Assembly: GCA_030549205.1 (NCBI GenBank)
Contig: JAUKTV010000002.1
Coordinates: 2,170,001 to 2,234,000, forward strand
Source: Apiosordaria backusii
Lineage: Eukaryota; Ascomycota; Sordariomycetes; Sordariales; Lasiosphaeriaceae
Length of the DNA stretch: 64,000 nt
Reading direction: 5' to 3'
Shown here in pieces: positions 47,645 to 58,537 of this stretch (within the stretch, counting starts at the first letter, position 1; every line of letters starts with the position of its first letter). The position numbers and the translations under genes are program-made. Under the pieces are notes generated by a model. The model had not been told where the DNA came from. It saw nothing but the letters and a program-made list of their open reading frames with translations, and made no database searches.

Positions 47645-49879
47645 TCAGCTGTCCAGACCCAGCTCCTTGTAAAACGCCTCCGAACTCGGCTTGCGGCCAA
47701 GGAACTCCTCCAGAGAAACCATCTCATCCCGGGAACCGCCCTTTTCCAGAACGGTGTGCCTGTAACGGCGGCCTTCCTTACCGTTCATGGGGTCGTCCTT
47801 GAACACCGTGTAAAACATGTCGGTGGAGTAGACCTGGGAGCTAAGATAACCATAATAACCCGCATCATAGCCGCCGATGAGATGACCAAAGGTGGCTTGA
47901 CCGTTACCCCAGTCGCTAGATCACCGGTCCGTGGTTAGTTCAACTGACTCGGATTCTCGAACGGTCTTGGCAGAAACTTACCTGGGCTCACCCTGCGCCT
48001 CGGGGCCCTTGATCTTGGAAATGTCGGCTCGGAGGTTGTTGTAGAGCTTGCTGAGATCCAACTTCTCGAGTTCTTCGTGCGACTTGGGCGTGTGGACGGT
48101 CATATCGAAGAGACCAAAGTGGAGCTGTCTGAGGTTGAAAAGAGCATCGTTGACGTGTTTGGTGGAAATAAGCTTCTCGATGAGGTCATTGGGAATCGAC
48201 TTGCCGGTCTTGTAATGTTTGCTGAGGCCTTTGAGCTGACTCGGTGTCCAGCACCAGTTTTCCAACATCTGACTTGGGGCCTCTACAAAGTCTCTAACCG
48301 TGGAAGTACCATGGTAGCGAGCGTACTGAGTGCGGCCGACAAGATCGTGGATACCGTGACCCAACTCGTGGAAGAGCGTGACGACCTCGTCATGCTTGAG
48401 GAGGGATGGCTTCTCCTTGGTGGGCTTTGAGAAGTTGCACACCAGCGCAGTGGCGGGGTAGCGTCTGGAACCATTGGCCTGAAGGAAGCCGGGCTGCAGG
48501 TTGAAGTTGGCAGCATGGCCGTACTTGCCTGGACGGGGATGAAGGTCCAAGTACAGGTAGCCAACAAACCCTTCACCTTCCGACGCATCATCCCACACGC
48601 TGAAGATGATGACGTCCTCGTGCCACGCGATATCCTCAGCCTTTCCAGTAGGCGAGATGCGCTTGCGATCCTCGGGAGTCAATTCAACGAACACAAGGCC
48701 GAAGAGTGTCTCGAAGATGTTCAGCATACCACCCACAGTCGACGTGATCGGGAAATACTCGGAAATGCTGTTCTCATCGATGCTGTATTCCTGCTCGATC
48801 ATCAGGCGGTCATAGAAACGGTGATCCCAGAGATAGTAGTTACCATCATAGGGAAGACCGCGGGCCTCGTGGTCCTTCTTCTTCAACTCCTGAAGATGGG
48901 CAATCTCCTTCAGACCACCGGGGCCGAGACGAGTCTTGAGGTCGCCCAAGAAGTCCAAAACCGTCTTGGTGGTCTTGGCCATCTTGTCTTCGATGCGGAA
49001 GGTTGCGTGATCAGGATAGCCGAGCAGACGAGCAGCCTCATCACGAAGGAGGACAGCATCACGGAAGAGAGGAACGTTCTGGTTCAACTTGTTCTCGTTG
49101 GCAATAAACACCTTGCGGCGAATCTCGGGGTTCTTGGCAAACTTGAGTGTGGGAAAGAGATCGGGATACTTGAACGAGAGGCGCAGCTTGCCCTCGTTCT
49201 CGCCGCTGCCCTTCTCCAACCCGTCGAGGACATCTTGCGGAACGCCATCGAGCTCCTCCTTGGTGAACCAGAGCCCGCCATTCTCCTCGTTGAGGTTCTT
49301 CTGGAAGGCAATGGAGATTTGGCTGAGCTGCTTCTTGATCTCCTTGAAGCGGTCTCTCTTCTCACCCTCGGGCAGGCCGAGGCCATTCTTAATATAGCCC
49401 TTGTGTTCCTTCTCCAACAGTCTGGCACTTTCGACGTTCTCCAGACCGACGCTTTTGGCCAGCTCCTCGGTGATCAGGCGATCGGTATCCTTCTCTTTGC
49501 TTTCGGCGAGCCGGCTGTTCTTGTACACGGCATCGACAAGGCGGAAGACGTCCTCGCGCATGCTGATTTCGATGCCGAAATCATCCATGATCTTCTCGGC
49601 CTCAGTGCTGGCATCGCGAAGGGCGGCATCTGCGCTGACATACTGGTAAAAGCCGAGGATGCGGGCCGACAGCGAGCTCTGGTTCTCGTCTTCAGTCTGG
49701 GGGCGGAGGACAGACTCGAAGGTGGCGGCAGCAGGGTCCTCGGACGGCTTGATGTCGGCCACGAGCTTGTCGAGCACTGAGCGTGTGTTGTCGCAGAGAG
49801 CCTTGGAGTCGGCGACGATGGTGTCCTTGGTGCCGGTGAAGAGCGGCGGGGCCTGGGGCGGGTTTGCGTATTTGGCCAT
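47645..49879 (-). CDS. prd1: Saccharolysin/thimet oligopeptidase (M3A metallopeptidase)
   Basis: Exons 49879-47982 and 47915-47645 with intron 47981-47916; 722 residues from ATG MAKYANPPQAPPLF. M3 hallmarks: the zinc motif HELGHGIHDL (about residue 505) with the third ligand expected in FVEAPSQMLENW; substrate-channel text GYLYLDLHPRPGKYGHAANF; and the C-terminal FGHLIGGYDAGYYGYLSSQV, which carries the conserved tyrosine/histidine region. The family degrades short peptides in the cytosol or mitochondrial intermembrane space (yeast Prd1). The frame is open upstream of the ATG to a TAA near 50290, encoding a hydrophobic, Arg-flanked segment but no ATG, so an N-terminal extension by non-AUG start or by splicing cannot be excluded. 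Confidence 0.93.
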
Positions 49880-50853
49880 GTTGGCGGTGGGCGCGTGTGT
49901 GAAGAAGGTGCCTGGTGTTGAGTAGGATAGCGTAGCTAGACCTGGAGTGGTGGTGACAGTCACCACATTGAAGCCGTGGCCGAGGGGAGCTTGACCTGGG
50001 AAATGATGGGGTCGGCTGTACCGTAGCTGCGTGAACAACGCAGAAATGCGGGGGGCGAACCGTGGCGCAGCCAGGATGACGGTGACGGTGGAGAAAAGAA
50101 TAAGGGAGAAGAGGAGCAGGAAGACGGCCTGCCGCGGGGAGGGGGTTGTGGGAGCCAGGTTGACGAGCAGCCAAGTGGTACAGCCGGAGACGCAGGCAGC
50201 ACGGAAACAGATCACAATAAGAACCCAACTGCGGGGTTCGTTTGATGTTGAGCGAGGGAAGGTGCTACAGGCGGGGGAGCAGTCTGCTTAACACTTCAAT
50301 TGGAGCTACGTGGTCTGAGGGAACCCTGGCGGCACTGGAATTTGTCGTCAGGCGTTGTAATGATCAAGAATGAACAGCCTCGAGTGCTGCAGTTCGACGA
50401 TAACATTCGGTAATCGAGGTCCGGCATGCTGTGTTTGAGCTGGGATCAGGCCAAGAGGGGCCCGTGCACTTGGCCATCCATTCATTACCCATGCTCAACA
50501 GCCAGCAAGAACCAGGCCAGTGTAATGGACGTCGATGATAGCGGCTTCAAAGGAGAGTCGGTTAGGTAGCATCCATATACCTCCAAAACCAAGGCCTCTC
50601 CTCCATGTCCCTTGATCAGAATGTCACAAACGACAGAACAAACTCGACATAATGTTGCCAACAAGTCTCTATTGCTATCCCAAACCAGAAGGACGCAGCA
50701 GAACCTCATCCAGCTGCCCAAAATCGATACACTATAGATCGTTCAAAAAGTACTCCAACGCCTGGCCCGCCTCATTAACAATGCAAATGCCCCCAAACGA
50801 AAACATGTGTGTCATACTGCAGACCCCCATACGTCCGGTAGCTTCACCTCCCT
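49880..50853. other. Oligopeptidase leader and intergenic region
   Basis: The part at 49880-50290 is an upstream open frame of the oligopeptidase without ATG; the rest is the 3' flank of the myosin light chain gene. No other gene seen. Confidence 0.45.
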
Positions 50854-51619
50854 CTAGTTGGCGAGAATGGTGCGGACGAGCTCCGTGTAATTGACCTGCC
50901 CGTTGCTGGTGTCCACCGCCTTGAGCAGCTCGTCTACCTCCTCCTCGGTCATCTTCTCGCCCAAATTCGTCAGGATGTACTTGAGCTGGCCCACGCCGAT
51001 GAAGCCCGTCATGTCCTTGTCGAATACTTGGAAACCGCGGCAGTACTCGTCGGGCTCGCCGGGGTCGCGGAAGCCGCCCGGTCGATTGAGGATGCGCTGG
51101 AAGGTCTCGAAATCGACTGTTGGGGGTGTTTTGTCAGTCCCGTCGTTTTTCATGGATTCAAGATATGTTGATGCTGGTACTCACAATCACCACCAACATT
51201 CTTCTCGAGCTCCTGGATCTCGGCAAGGGTTGGGTTCTGGCCGCAGGCACGGAGGAGATCGCCCAAGCTGTCGAGGGTGACACGGCCGTTGCCGCGCTTG
51301 TCAAACAGAGAGAAAGCCTCCTTGTAGTTGGTCGAAGCCTGCGATTCAAAGTGATTAGAAGCCATGTTTGCGGATGCGGTGTGATGCGTCGTTCGAGGTC
51401 AGGAAAGAGAAGCAATTGCGCGCAAATGAAAGCAGTCGTCGTCAAAGACGTCCAGCTTTAAAGTTGGCACCACTGCCCGGTACAGGTAACCGCCGTACCG
51501 CAGCGGTACGCTAACAATTTGGGGGATTGCGGTGGCTGATTGGCTGTGCGGCTGCTTTGATCGCTATACTGGCCGGGAACTGTGGCGAAAGGGAAATGTA
51601 GAGACGTAGAACTCACCAT
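50854..51619 (-). CDS. Essential myosin light chain (Cdc4/Mlc1, EF-hand)
   Basis: EF-hand protein on the minus strand. Core exons: 51338 (or 51365)-51185 and 51116-50854, intron 51184-51117. Text: NYKEAFSLFDKRGNGRVTLD (EF-1), LGDLLRACGQNPTLAEIQEL, YCRGFQVFDKDMTGFIGVGQ, LKYILTNLGEKMTEEEVDEL, ending TELVRTILAN. This is the calmodulin-like essential light chain that binds IQ motifs of type II and V myosins for the cytokinetic ring. Two starts fit. ATG 51365 gives 147 residues with MASNHFESQ. Alternatively ATG 51619-51617 is followed directly by a GTGAGT donor and splices over 278 nt to CAG|GCTTCG at 51338, giving M-ASTNYKEAF and 139 residues, close to fission yeast Cdc4 (141). The spliced form is preferred. 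Confidence 0.85.
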
Positions 51620-52432
51620 TTTGATGTTTGAATGGTAGATGCTAAATGCGTGAAAAGGCTGGGCAGAAACTTGCTGGAATGTTCAAGTCAGAACAGGACG
51701 AAGCTATTCGGAAGTTGATGTGTGGTCGAGAAGGTGGATTCAAAGACGGGGGTCGCCAATTTCTATGGTCTTGGTTGACCGCTAGCTGAATGGTCAGGCT
51801 GCGTTGTCTTGGTCTGTGCCTTCATGCGGGTGCTTGTTTATTGTTGACCAGGGCAACGGCTCCAGCAACCCACCACACGCTTGGCGACTGCCCCTCCATT
51901 TCTTATCGATAAGGACCATGGGCGGGGAGAATTGATGGTTTCCATTTGCTGGTTCCCAGTGTTTCAACTGATGGTGTCCGAAGACACGTGACAAGATTCT
52001 CTTTATCTTCGCAACCCTGACAGGAGACTTGGGTTGGGACATGGGTCTTCCTCAGCCTGCGTGTCTTTTCAGAGCCTTGAAATCAGGGTCATTCCAAGTA
52101 CCATCCCCCAGCTGCTAAGGTACACTTTCTTCTATACACATCCCCCCAAGGCGCAATCAATCGCCCATGTGTCGCACAGCAGTCCTTTGTCACTGCTACC
52201 AGCAGCGGGGCAACCCTCACATTGGAACCCAGACCGAGGCACGTCATCGCTCCAGCGGCATTAGCACCTCCCGTTTGCGGGGATATCAACCGCTAAAACA
52301 CCCGCCTCGCCTGCATGTCTTGGGTCCTTGGCGCCTTTGCTTGACATTGTGTGATTCGGCTTGCAGTGTGTGCCACAAAGATTTGTCATTCTTCTTGTCT
52401 CCCATCCAGCCACCATTTCACAGTATATTTAG
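51620..52432. other. Divergent intergenic region, light chain / CoA-binding protein
   Basis: About 810 bases holding both promoters; no further coding or RNA signal. Confidence 0.5.
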
Positions 52433-53183
52433 ATGCATCGTCAGCTAGTCTCATCTTTGTCCCCTCGCTTCAAGCTTACATCTTGTTCTCCTCTACCATC
52501 CTTGACCCCTGCCACAGTTTATTTGGCGGCTCCAACTATAAACCGCCATCAACCAGCACCAGGCTCTTCTATCCGCGCTCCACTCACAACCACATCTCAT
52601 CCTCGATACCCTTTCCCCAGGCCCTATCCCAAAACCGCCCCCTTCGCAACCATGGCCGCCACCGACGTGACCCTCAGGATCTTTTTCCAATCCCCCAAAT
52701 ACGCCGTTGTGGGAGCCAGTGCCAACCAGGAGAAATTTGGATTCAAAGGTGAATCACCACTCCCCCACCACCACCACCACCACCACCACCACCCTCATCC
52801 CCACTAACATTAATCGTCAAGTCTTCAAATGGTACCTCACCCACAACCTCCCCGTCACCCCCATCAACCCCTCGGGCAAGCCCATCCCCGTCGACGGTCA
52901 AGACCACCCCGTCGTCACCTCCCTCAAAGACGTCGAGAACCCAACAGAAACCTCAGTGTCGTTCATCACTCCCCCCGCTGTCACCCTAGCGAGTCTGAAA
53001 GAGGCAAAGGAGCTGGGGTTCCCGAGTGTGTTCTTGCAGCCGGGGACGTTCAATGATGAAGTGCTGGCGTATGCAAAGGACAACTTTCGAGCGGTGGTGG
53101 CGGGCGATGGGGGGTGGGGAGGGGAGGGGTGGTGCGTGCTTGTGGATGGGGAGAGGGGGTTGAAGGCTGTGGGGAAGTTGTGA
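52433..53183 (+). CDS. CoA-binding (Rossmann-fold, YccU-type) protein
   Basis: Exons 52433-52748 and 52822-53183; intron 52749-52821 contains a (CCA)n run and a CTAAC branch site. The core from ATG 52652 (MAATDVTLRIFFQSPKYAVV) has 152 residues: GASANQEKFGFKVFKWYLTH (nucleotide-binding start), PVTPINPSGKPIPVDG, and FITPPAVTLASLKEAKELGF, with the Cys usually found near the end of such proteins replaced by LQPGTFNDE. This matches CoA_binding_2 proteins, small Rossmann folds of unclear function. The upstream in-frame ATG at 52433 adds 73 residues containing Arg, Ser and Thr but no Asp or Glu, as in mitochondrial presequences, so 225 residues and a mitochondrial form are possible. Confidence 0.8.
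52766..52793. repeat. (CCA)n microsatellite in an intron
   Basis: About nine CCA triplets inside the single intron of the CoA-binding gene. If unspliced it would encode a His tract. Confidence 0.85.
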
Positions 53184-55226
53184 GAGCGAAAGGGATGGCA
53201 TTGTGTGTGAGATGTGAGATGAAAGATGAGAGATGAGACAGCATAGAAATTCACCTCTTTCCTGCTTCTGCGAAGGGGTATGAGTTGCAAATGCCGAATG
53301 CGGCTAGGTAGTTCAAGACAACACCCTACTGTCTTCCCTTCTGGTAACTGGAGAGCTGCGTGTGAATCAAACAATTTGATCATTTGACTTCAACCTGCCA
53401 ATCTTCAACAACTAATCCGTACCTTTGGCAAAAAAGACATAGTGTACCCAGCACCCAGACCTACCCACCACCCAGGTCTACCCACCACCCAGGCCTACCG
53501 ACACCCAGGTCTGAAAGGGCAGCCCCCCGAGGGCTCATTAAATGATTACCGTAGAAGCCTTCGTTGAGCAGTGAGCTCATTCTTTTATTCAAGAAATACA
53601 TAGCAAAACAGCAAGACTCGCAAAATCGAGCTTCCCAAGTCAGCAAGTTGACCACCTCAATTTCTTCCGCCTTCACGTGCTCAACAACCCAACGCCGTTA
53701 ATGAACACTTGAACACCTGTCCCGATCACCTTAACCCTAGCAGAGCCACATAACCACCTACCTACCCACCATACCGACCCCATCCACCCCCCAAAAATCT
53801 TCCCCAGGCAGTCTTTGTTTGCCACCTACCTTAGATACACACCCCAAACCAAATCCCCGCTAGCCAGTCCCACGAACCAAAAGTTGAAAATACGAGGTCA
53901 CCCAGACTTCCCCAACAAAAGGAGCCTACGAGAAGACTCTGGAAGTTTCCAAAATGCAGGTGGCTTTTCGGGACCGAGACGGGAGTTATCCGTATCCAAC
54001 AAAAATTTGCTGCCTTATCGGGACACCTGACCCCCCCAATCCCTGAACCCCCGTCTCGTATCCAAGCCACTTCAAGCCCTCTACCAGCCACCTGATTTCC
54101 AGCACTGATTGTCAAACTCCCCGGGTCCTCTGATGAGCAACCAGACAACACCGCAGTAACATGATCCCAATACCAGCACCAGCCACACATAGCATAGCAT
54201 AGCCTTACCTTGAGATAGGCCAAAAGAGACAAGATATTTGTTACAGATGAAACTTCATAGTAGGTAGATGGGATGGCCTCATAGCAATAGCAAGCAAATC
54301 CAACACCTCACACAATAGGTAGATATCATGAAGAAAACAATCGATCAGAAAGCAAGTTGATTCTCATGCTATCCGATCATGGGCCCTCGTTAAAAACCCC
54401 TCCAGTCAGTTGGATGACTTCTGACCTGTCTCGAGCGGGAGGGTAAAAAGAGTAGCCCACTATCTACTCATCCCTATCTAGTAACCCCATGATTCCAATC
54501 CCATTCATTCCATCCATTCAATACCAATCCTTCAAAATCCATCCCAATCCAGACCATCCATTCCATACCTTCCCAAGGGCAACACGGGGCCCCCTTTCCC
54601 CCCTTTTTCCCATCCGTCGCTCGTAGTCCCATCTTCCTCGCCCGTAGTTGTCGTACTTGTCGTCCACCATCCTCAGTTGTCGGCCACCACCCGCAGTACT
54701 CGTCCATCGCTCTCTCGTTTGTTGTCGTCCACACCATCGCACTCGGTAAATGGGGAGCATAAAGCCGTTCCTATTGGTGCCCGGTGAATCAGGGGGCAGT
54801 TAGGTGCTTGGAAGCCGTCTCTTGTTTTTGTCGTTGTTCTGCTTGGTTAGTGCAGAGGGAGTTCTACCAAGGGTCAGGGGTATTTCTTGGTTGTTTCCCG
54901 TCGTTCTTGAGCGCTGGGGCGGGCGCTGTGCTGTTCTTGAACACCGTGGTGGGAGCTGTGCTCTTTTTTGTCGAGGAAAGGGAGATATTTGTCGTCGTTG
55001 TCGGGAGGGTCGAAGTATTGTCGTGATTGCTTGTTCTTGAACCCCTGACCCCTGACTCTGCTGAACCCCTGAAATCTTGATACTGCTATAGAGGATGTTA
55101 GTCGATAGTCCAAGGAGAACTGACGGGCAAAAGAGCTTTTACTTACGTTATCTCGTCCAGATTCGGGTATGATCATGATCATTGTCCTTGAAGCACTTGA
55201 ATACCACCGTGGGGACGGACGCCATC
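53184..55226. other. Intergenic region with probable 3' UTR of the hypothetical gene
   Basis: About 2 kb with no supported gene. It includes the 17-bp minisatellite at 53452-53513 and, at 55086-55146, a well-formed intron on the minus strand (GTAAGT donor, CTAAC branch, TATAG acceptor) lying downstream of the hypothetical gene's stop. Confidence 0.5.
53452..53513. repeat. 17-bp minisatellite, about 3.7 units
   Basis: Tandem copies of CACCCAGGTCTACCCAC with small differences (GACC, GGCC; the third unit is 16 bases). Intergenic. Confidence 0.85.
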
Positions 55227-56153
55227 CTACTTCTTATTTTTCTTGCTCTTGACTGTCGTCCAGCCGTCGTCCGACTCCTTGTCCGAAGACACAGCACAGT
55301 CCTTGGGAGACTTGGGGCTGTGCTTAGGAGGGGAAGGCGGGGTGAGCTTGGGGGCCTTGGAGCCGTGGTCCCCATTGGATGACGTCCGCCTCTTTCTCTT
55401 GTTGTTGTCGCTGGTGCCTGTGCTCGGTGGCGTCAGTGGACGCCAGGGTTGGTTGACCTGGCGCGAGGGAGCAGGACTGGGAGCAGCCGTGGACTGCCGC
55501 TGCTTTGGTGGTGGTGTCGATGGCGGCGTTGGCAGACCACTGCTGGGTGTCGGCACGGTGGCATTCAAGGCTTTGTGGACGGCTTGCAAGCGTGACGGCG
55601 CCGTCACCTTAGCCGAGTGCTGGAGGAGGTCGGCGACGGATTCGGCTGTCACCTGCTTGTGGCTGTTGCATTGCCAGGTTTTCAGGCACGCAACAGGAAC
55701 GGCGTAGACCTGGGTGACGTTTGTCCAGGTCGGAAGGTCGAAATGCTCCCCATTCTTGAGCTGGATGAACGGCCGGGAAGGGTCGGGCCGCTGGGAGTGG
55801 CAGTCCGCGCCCGCGCGCAGGACTGTCGGGTCGGCTGTGATGAAATTCGTGAGCAAACGCCAAGGTCACTAGCAGGTATTTGACTTACGATAATGGCGTG
55901 CGAGGTGTGGACGCTTCCATGGTGGTGTGGTGTCACCGCGAGAAGAGCACCCAAACGACGAGATCAGAGTTATGAGGACTCTGGCGGTCGGAGCGGATGG
56001 GTTGGACGAGTGCTTGAGGATGATGCAGGGGTGGCCGAGAGCACGCTGAGGAATTGGTGGCGTGATCTGGGCGAGGTCGCTTGTCGACATGGCATCCGCC
56101 CGCTTGAGGAAGGCACACTGGCCCACGGGCATGGAGGCGGCTGGTGATGCCAT
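55227..56153 (-). CDS. Hypothetical fungal protein, basic Lys/Ser/Pro-rich C-terminus
   Basis: Exons 56153-55889 and 55834-55227; 290 residues, frame exact across intron 55888-55835 (GTAAGT ... CACAG). The start is MASPAASMPVGQCAFLKRAD. The N-terminal half is folded-looking: LGHPCIILKHSSNPSAPTAR, RVLITLISSFGC, then after the join RPFIQLKNGEHFDLPTWTNV and TQVYAVPVACLKTW. This beta-rich text with a conserved-looking HPCIIL and an SF motif suggests a small beta-barrel domain, but I recognise no family. The C-terminal 150 residues are low complexity (PSSGLPTPPSTPPPKQ, then DNNKRKRRTSSN, a possible nuclear localisation signal) and end KSKKNKK. An intron appears 81 bases after the stop codon (55146-55086). 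Confidence 0.65.
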
Positions 56154-57466
56154 GTTGATTATGAAGAGGAGCGAGCGTTGGTGAGATATAATTGGGTCGT
56201 GGGTTGGTATGACAATGTCGTTCCAAAGCTCTGGTGATAGTCAAGTTGAGACAAAACTATCATCAGAGCGAGGTATGATGAGGAGGAAAGGAAAGGAAAG
56301 GGAGGGACAGAGGTTAAGCGAAGATATATATTTATATGGCTGAGATTTAACTTTTTCGGACTGACCTGACGGCCACATTGACCCGGACCATCTTACGGTA
56401 AGTTTTGGAGAAGACTTTGTCGGTCCCGAGACTCAGCTATCGTGAGCTCAATCAGCGTCAATGTGGAAAAGGGGCTTGGACCCCTAAATCGCCACTGTCT
56501 TCTTCGATAGGCTGTGAAAGGTTGGAACCCGAGTCATCTTCACTTTGTGACTTGACTGAACAGGAACGTGGAGAGACAGTCCACCTACATCGCACCTTCA
56601 CTTTTGGGTCGTCTGAATTCCTACGTGATTGAATTCTGGTTTACCGCTAGCAAGCCATAAACAAAAAAGACCATTTTTATCTCGTGAACCTGGCATGTCT
56701 ATCATAATGAAGCCCACGATATACGCATGGGGTGAGGGGGACGTTGACAATTACCAATTCCACCCCCCTCCCAGACAGCAGGGATTATTAGGTATACAAG
56801 GAAGGACCGCCCATGAAGGCTTGAGTGGCGCTTAACCGAGAACTTAAAATCTTAGGCACTGGTATTTTCGCGCAATAACGGCCGAGCCAGGCAGTAAGGT
56901 ATCCATGGATTGTTTAAATCACACTAAACGGCGAGATATCCTGCAGAATGAGCTTATCTTTGGACAGAGATAACTCCCAACATTTACGAGATCCGTACCA
57001 AACTTTGGGGAAGTTTGGTCCGATCTCAGCAGTCTGTATCCCATTTACCTCTACGGATCAAAGACTTGCAATGTTGGGGTGCAACCGAGATTTGCAAGGC
57101 AGTGTTTGTTCTGATGCTTGTGATACCTCTTGCCAACTGTGGCAAGTGTCCCGTATGCATCGATAGAGTTGGAGAGAGCCGATTAAACCTATGAATGGCA
57201 CTGCCCTATGCTTCCCGATTAGTGGCTTTTGGCCCCGGGAAGCCTTAGAAGCCTGGAGAAAGAGAGAGATCACTCCAAGCAAGACTTGATCTATCATGCG
57301 CCAGGCGGGACATGGGAGCTTCTTGGAGCTTGTACGGTAGTGGAAAATGTATTCGTATGTGCCTGAACCATGTATGTACATTGTGGCCTTCATTTTGGCT
57401 TACTCTTGGAACCGCCCGGCGCCCCCTTTTGACGCTTCCTATCCGAAACACTTGCTCCAGCGCTCT
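56154..57466. other. Intergenic region
   Basis: About 1.3 kb between the hypothetical gene's start and the beta-helix gene's stop; a TATATATTTATAT stretch lies near 56326-56337, roughly 175 bases upstream of the hypothetical gene. No RNA or further coding signal. Confidence 0.5.
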
Positions 57467-58537
57467 TTAGCAGATCTGCTGCTGGGCATTTCCCGTGATC
57501 GAAAAATTTGTGTTCTCTCCACAGGGTGACTCACGCACGGAATTGTTGTTCACCTGCAGGGTGATCCAGATGTCCTTGTTGTTGGGGAACTCGGAGCGGG
57601 CAGACAGGCGCACCTCTCCACCGCCATTGACAGTACCGCTGCGGATCGACACGTTGTAGCAGTTCTCGATCAAGATGGCGTTGTTGCCGTTGCTGGACAG
57701 GTCAACGTTTTGAATGACCACGCCGCCAGAGCGAGAGACGCAAAAGATGCCACGACCACCACCGCGTGAGATAACCTTGTCGATGTAGACGTTGGTGTTG
57801 TAGTTTCCGTTGGCGGTTTTGCCGTTCTCGTTGGCCATGCGGAAGGTGGCGTACCCAGTGCCGGTAGCGACGTTGTTGCCGTCGACAAGACCGACCCAGG
57901 CGTTTCTGGTGTTTTGCAGCAGCAGACCAGACTCGCCTACGTTGCGGGCAATTACAGAGTTGATTTTCAGGCCGTCGATGTTCCAGGTCTCGACGGCGTG
58001 GCTGCCGGCGCCGGTAACAGTGATGGTGTCCATTTCGACGTTGTAGTTGAAGGCGGCATCGCGGTCGAAGCGAATGGCTAGGCCTCCGCTGAGGTTGAAG
58101 TTGAGCTTGCCGAGCTTCAGGTTGCGAGTGCCGGAGACGCGGAGACCGAAGTAAGGGTTGCCCGTCATGGTGAGGAAGGGGATCTGGACATCGTTTACGT
58201 TCTGGACCTCGATGGCGCCTCGACCAGCACGGTTGCCCACATTGATGGTGCCGCAGCCCTCGAAGATCTTGCCCGAGGCGATGGTAATAGTGCCCGCGCC
58301 GATTGACCCTGAGGCCAGTACGGCAACACGCTGACCGCTGGATATTCCATCGAGACCGGCCTGAATGGCAGCCCTATAGTCGGAGCCAGAGTACAACTGC
58401 GTGGAGCCCCTGGTGGCTGTGAAGGAGCTGCCCGAACCCGACACGGTGGCATGTGGGCTGCCTGCACCGCACTGAGCCTGAACGCCCGAGGCGAGGGCAA
58501 GCACGGCGGTGAGGAAGAGGCTGCTTAGCTGGGTCAT
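57467..58537 (-). CDS. Secreted right-handed beta-helix protein
   Basis: Single exon, 356 residues from ATG 58537. MTQLSSLFLTAVLALASGVQ is a signal peptide, cleaved near AQCGAG. The rest consists of short repeated strands with Asn/Gly/Val/Ile turns (VQNVNDVQIPFLTMTGNPYF; LRVSGTRNLKLGKLNFNLSG; IDGLKINSVIARNVGESGLL; VVIQNVDLSSNGNNAILIEN), the pattern of a parallel beta-helix as in pectate lyases and related polysaccharide-active enzymes. I cannot see the pectate-lyase calcium/arginine motif clearly, so the enzyme class is open. Two Cys near the N-terminus and several near the C-terminus (CYNVSIR, SPCGENT, QQQIC) may form disulfides. The frame is open upstream, but ATG 58537 starts the signal peptide. 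Confidence 0.8.
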   Translation of the reverse strand: MTQLSSLFLTAVLALASGVQAQCGAGSPHATVSGSGSSFTATRGSTQLYSGSDYRAAIQAGLDGISSGQRVAVLASGSIGAGTITIASGKIFEGCGTINVGNRAGRGAIEVQNVNDVQIPFLTMTGNPYFGLRVSGTRNLKLGKLNFNLSGGLAIRFDRDAAFNYNVEMDTITVTGAGSHAVETWNIDGLKINSVIARNVGESGLLLQNTRNAWVGLVDGNNVATGTGYATFRMANENGKTANGNYNTNVYIDKVISRGGGRGIFCVSRSGGVVIQNVDLSSNGNNAILIENCYNVSIRSGTVNGGGEVRLSARSEFPNNKDIWITLQVNNNSVRESPCGENTNFSITGNAQQQIC

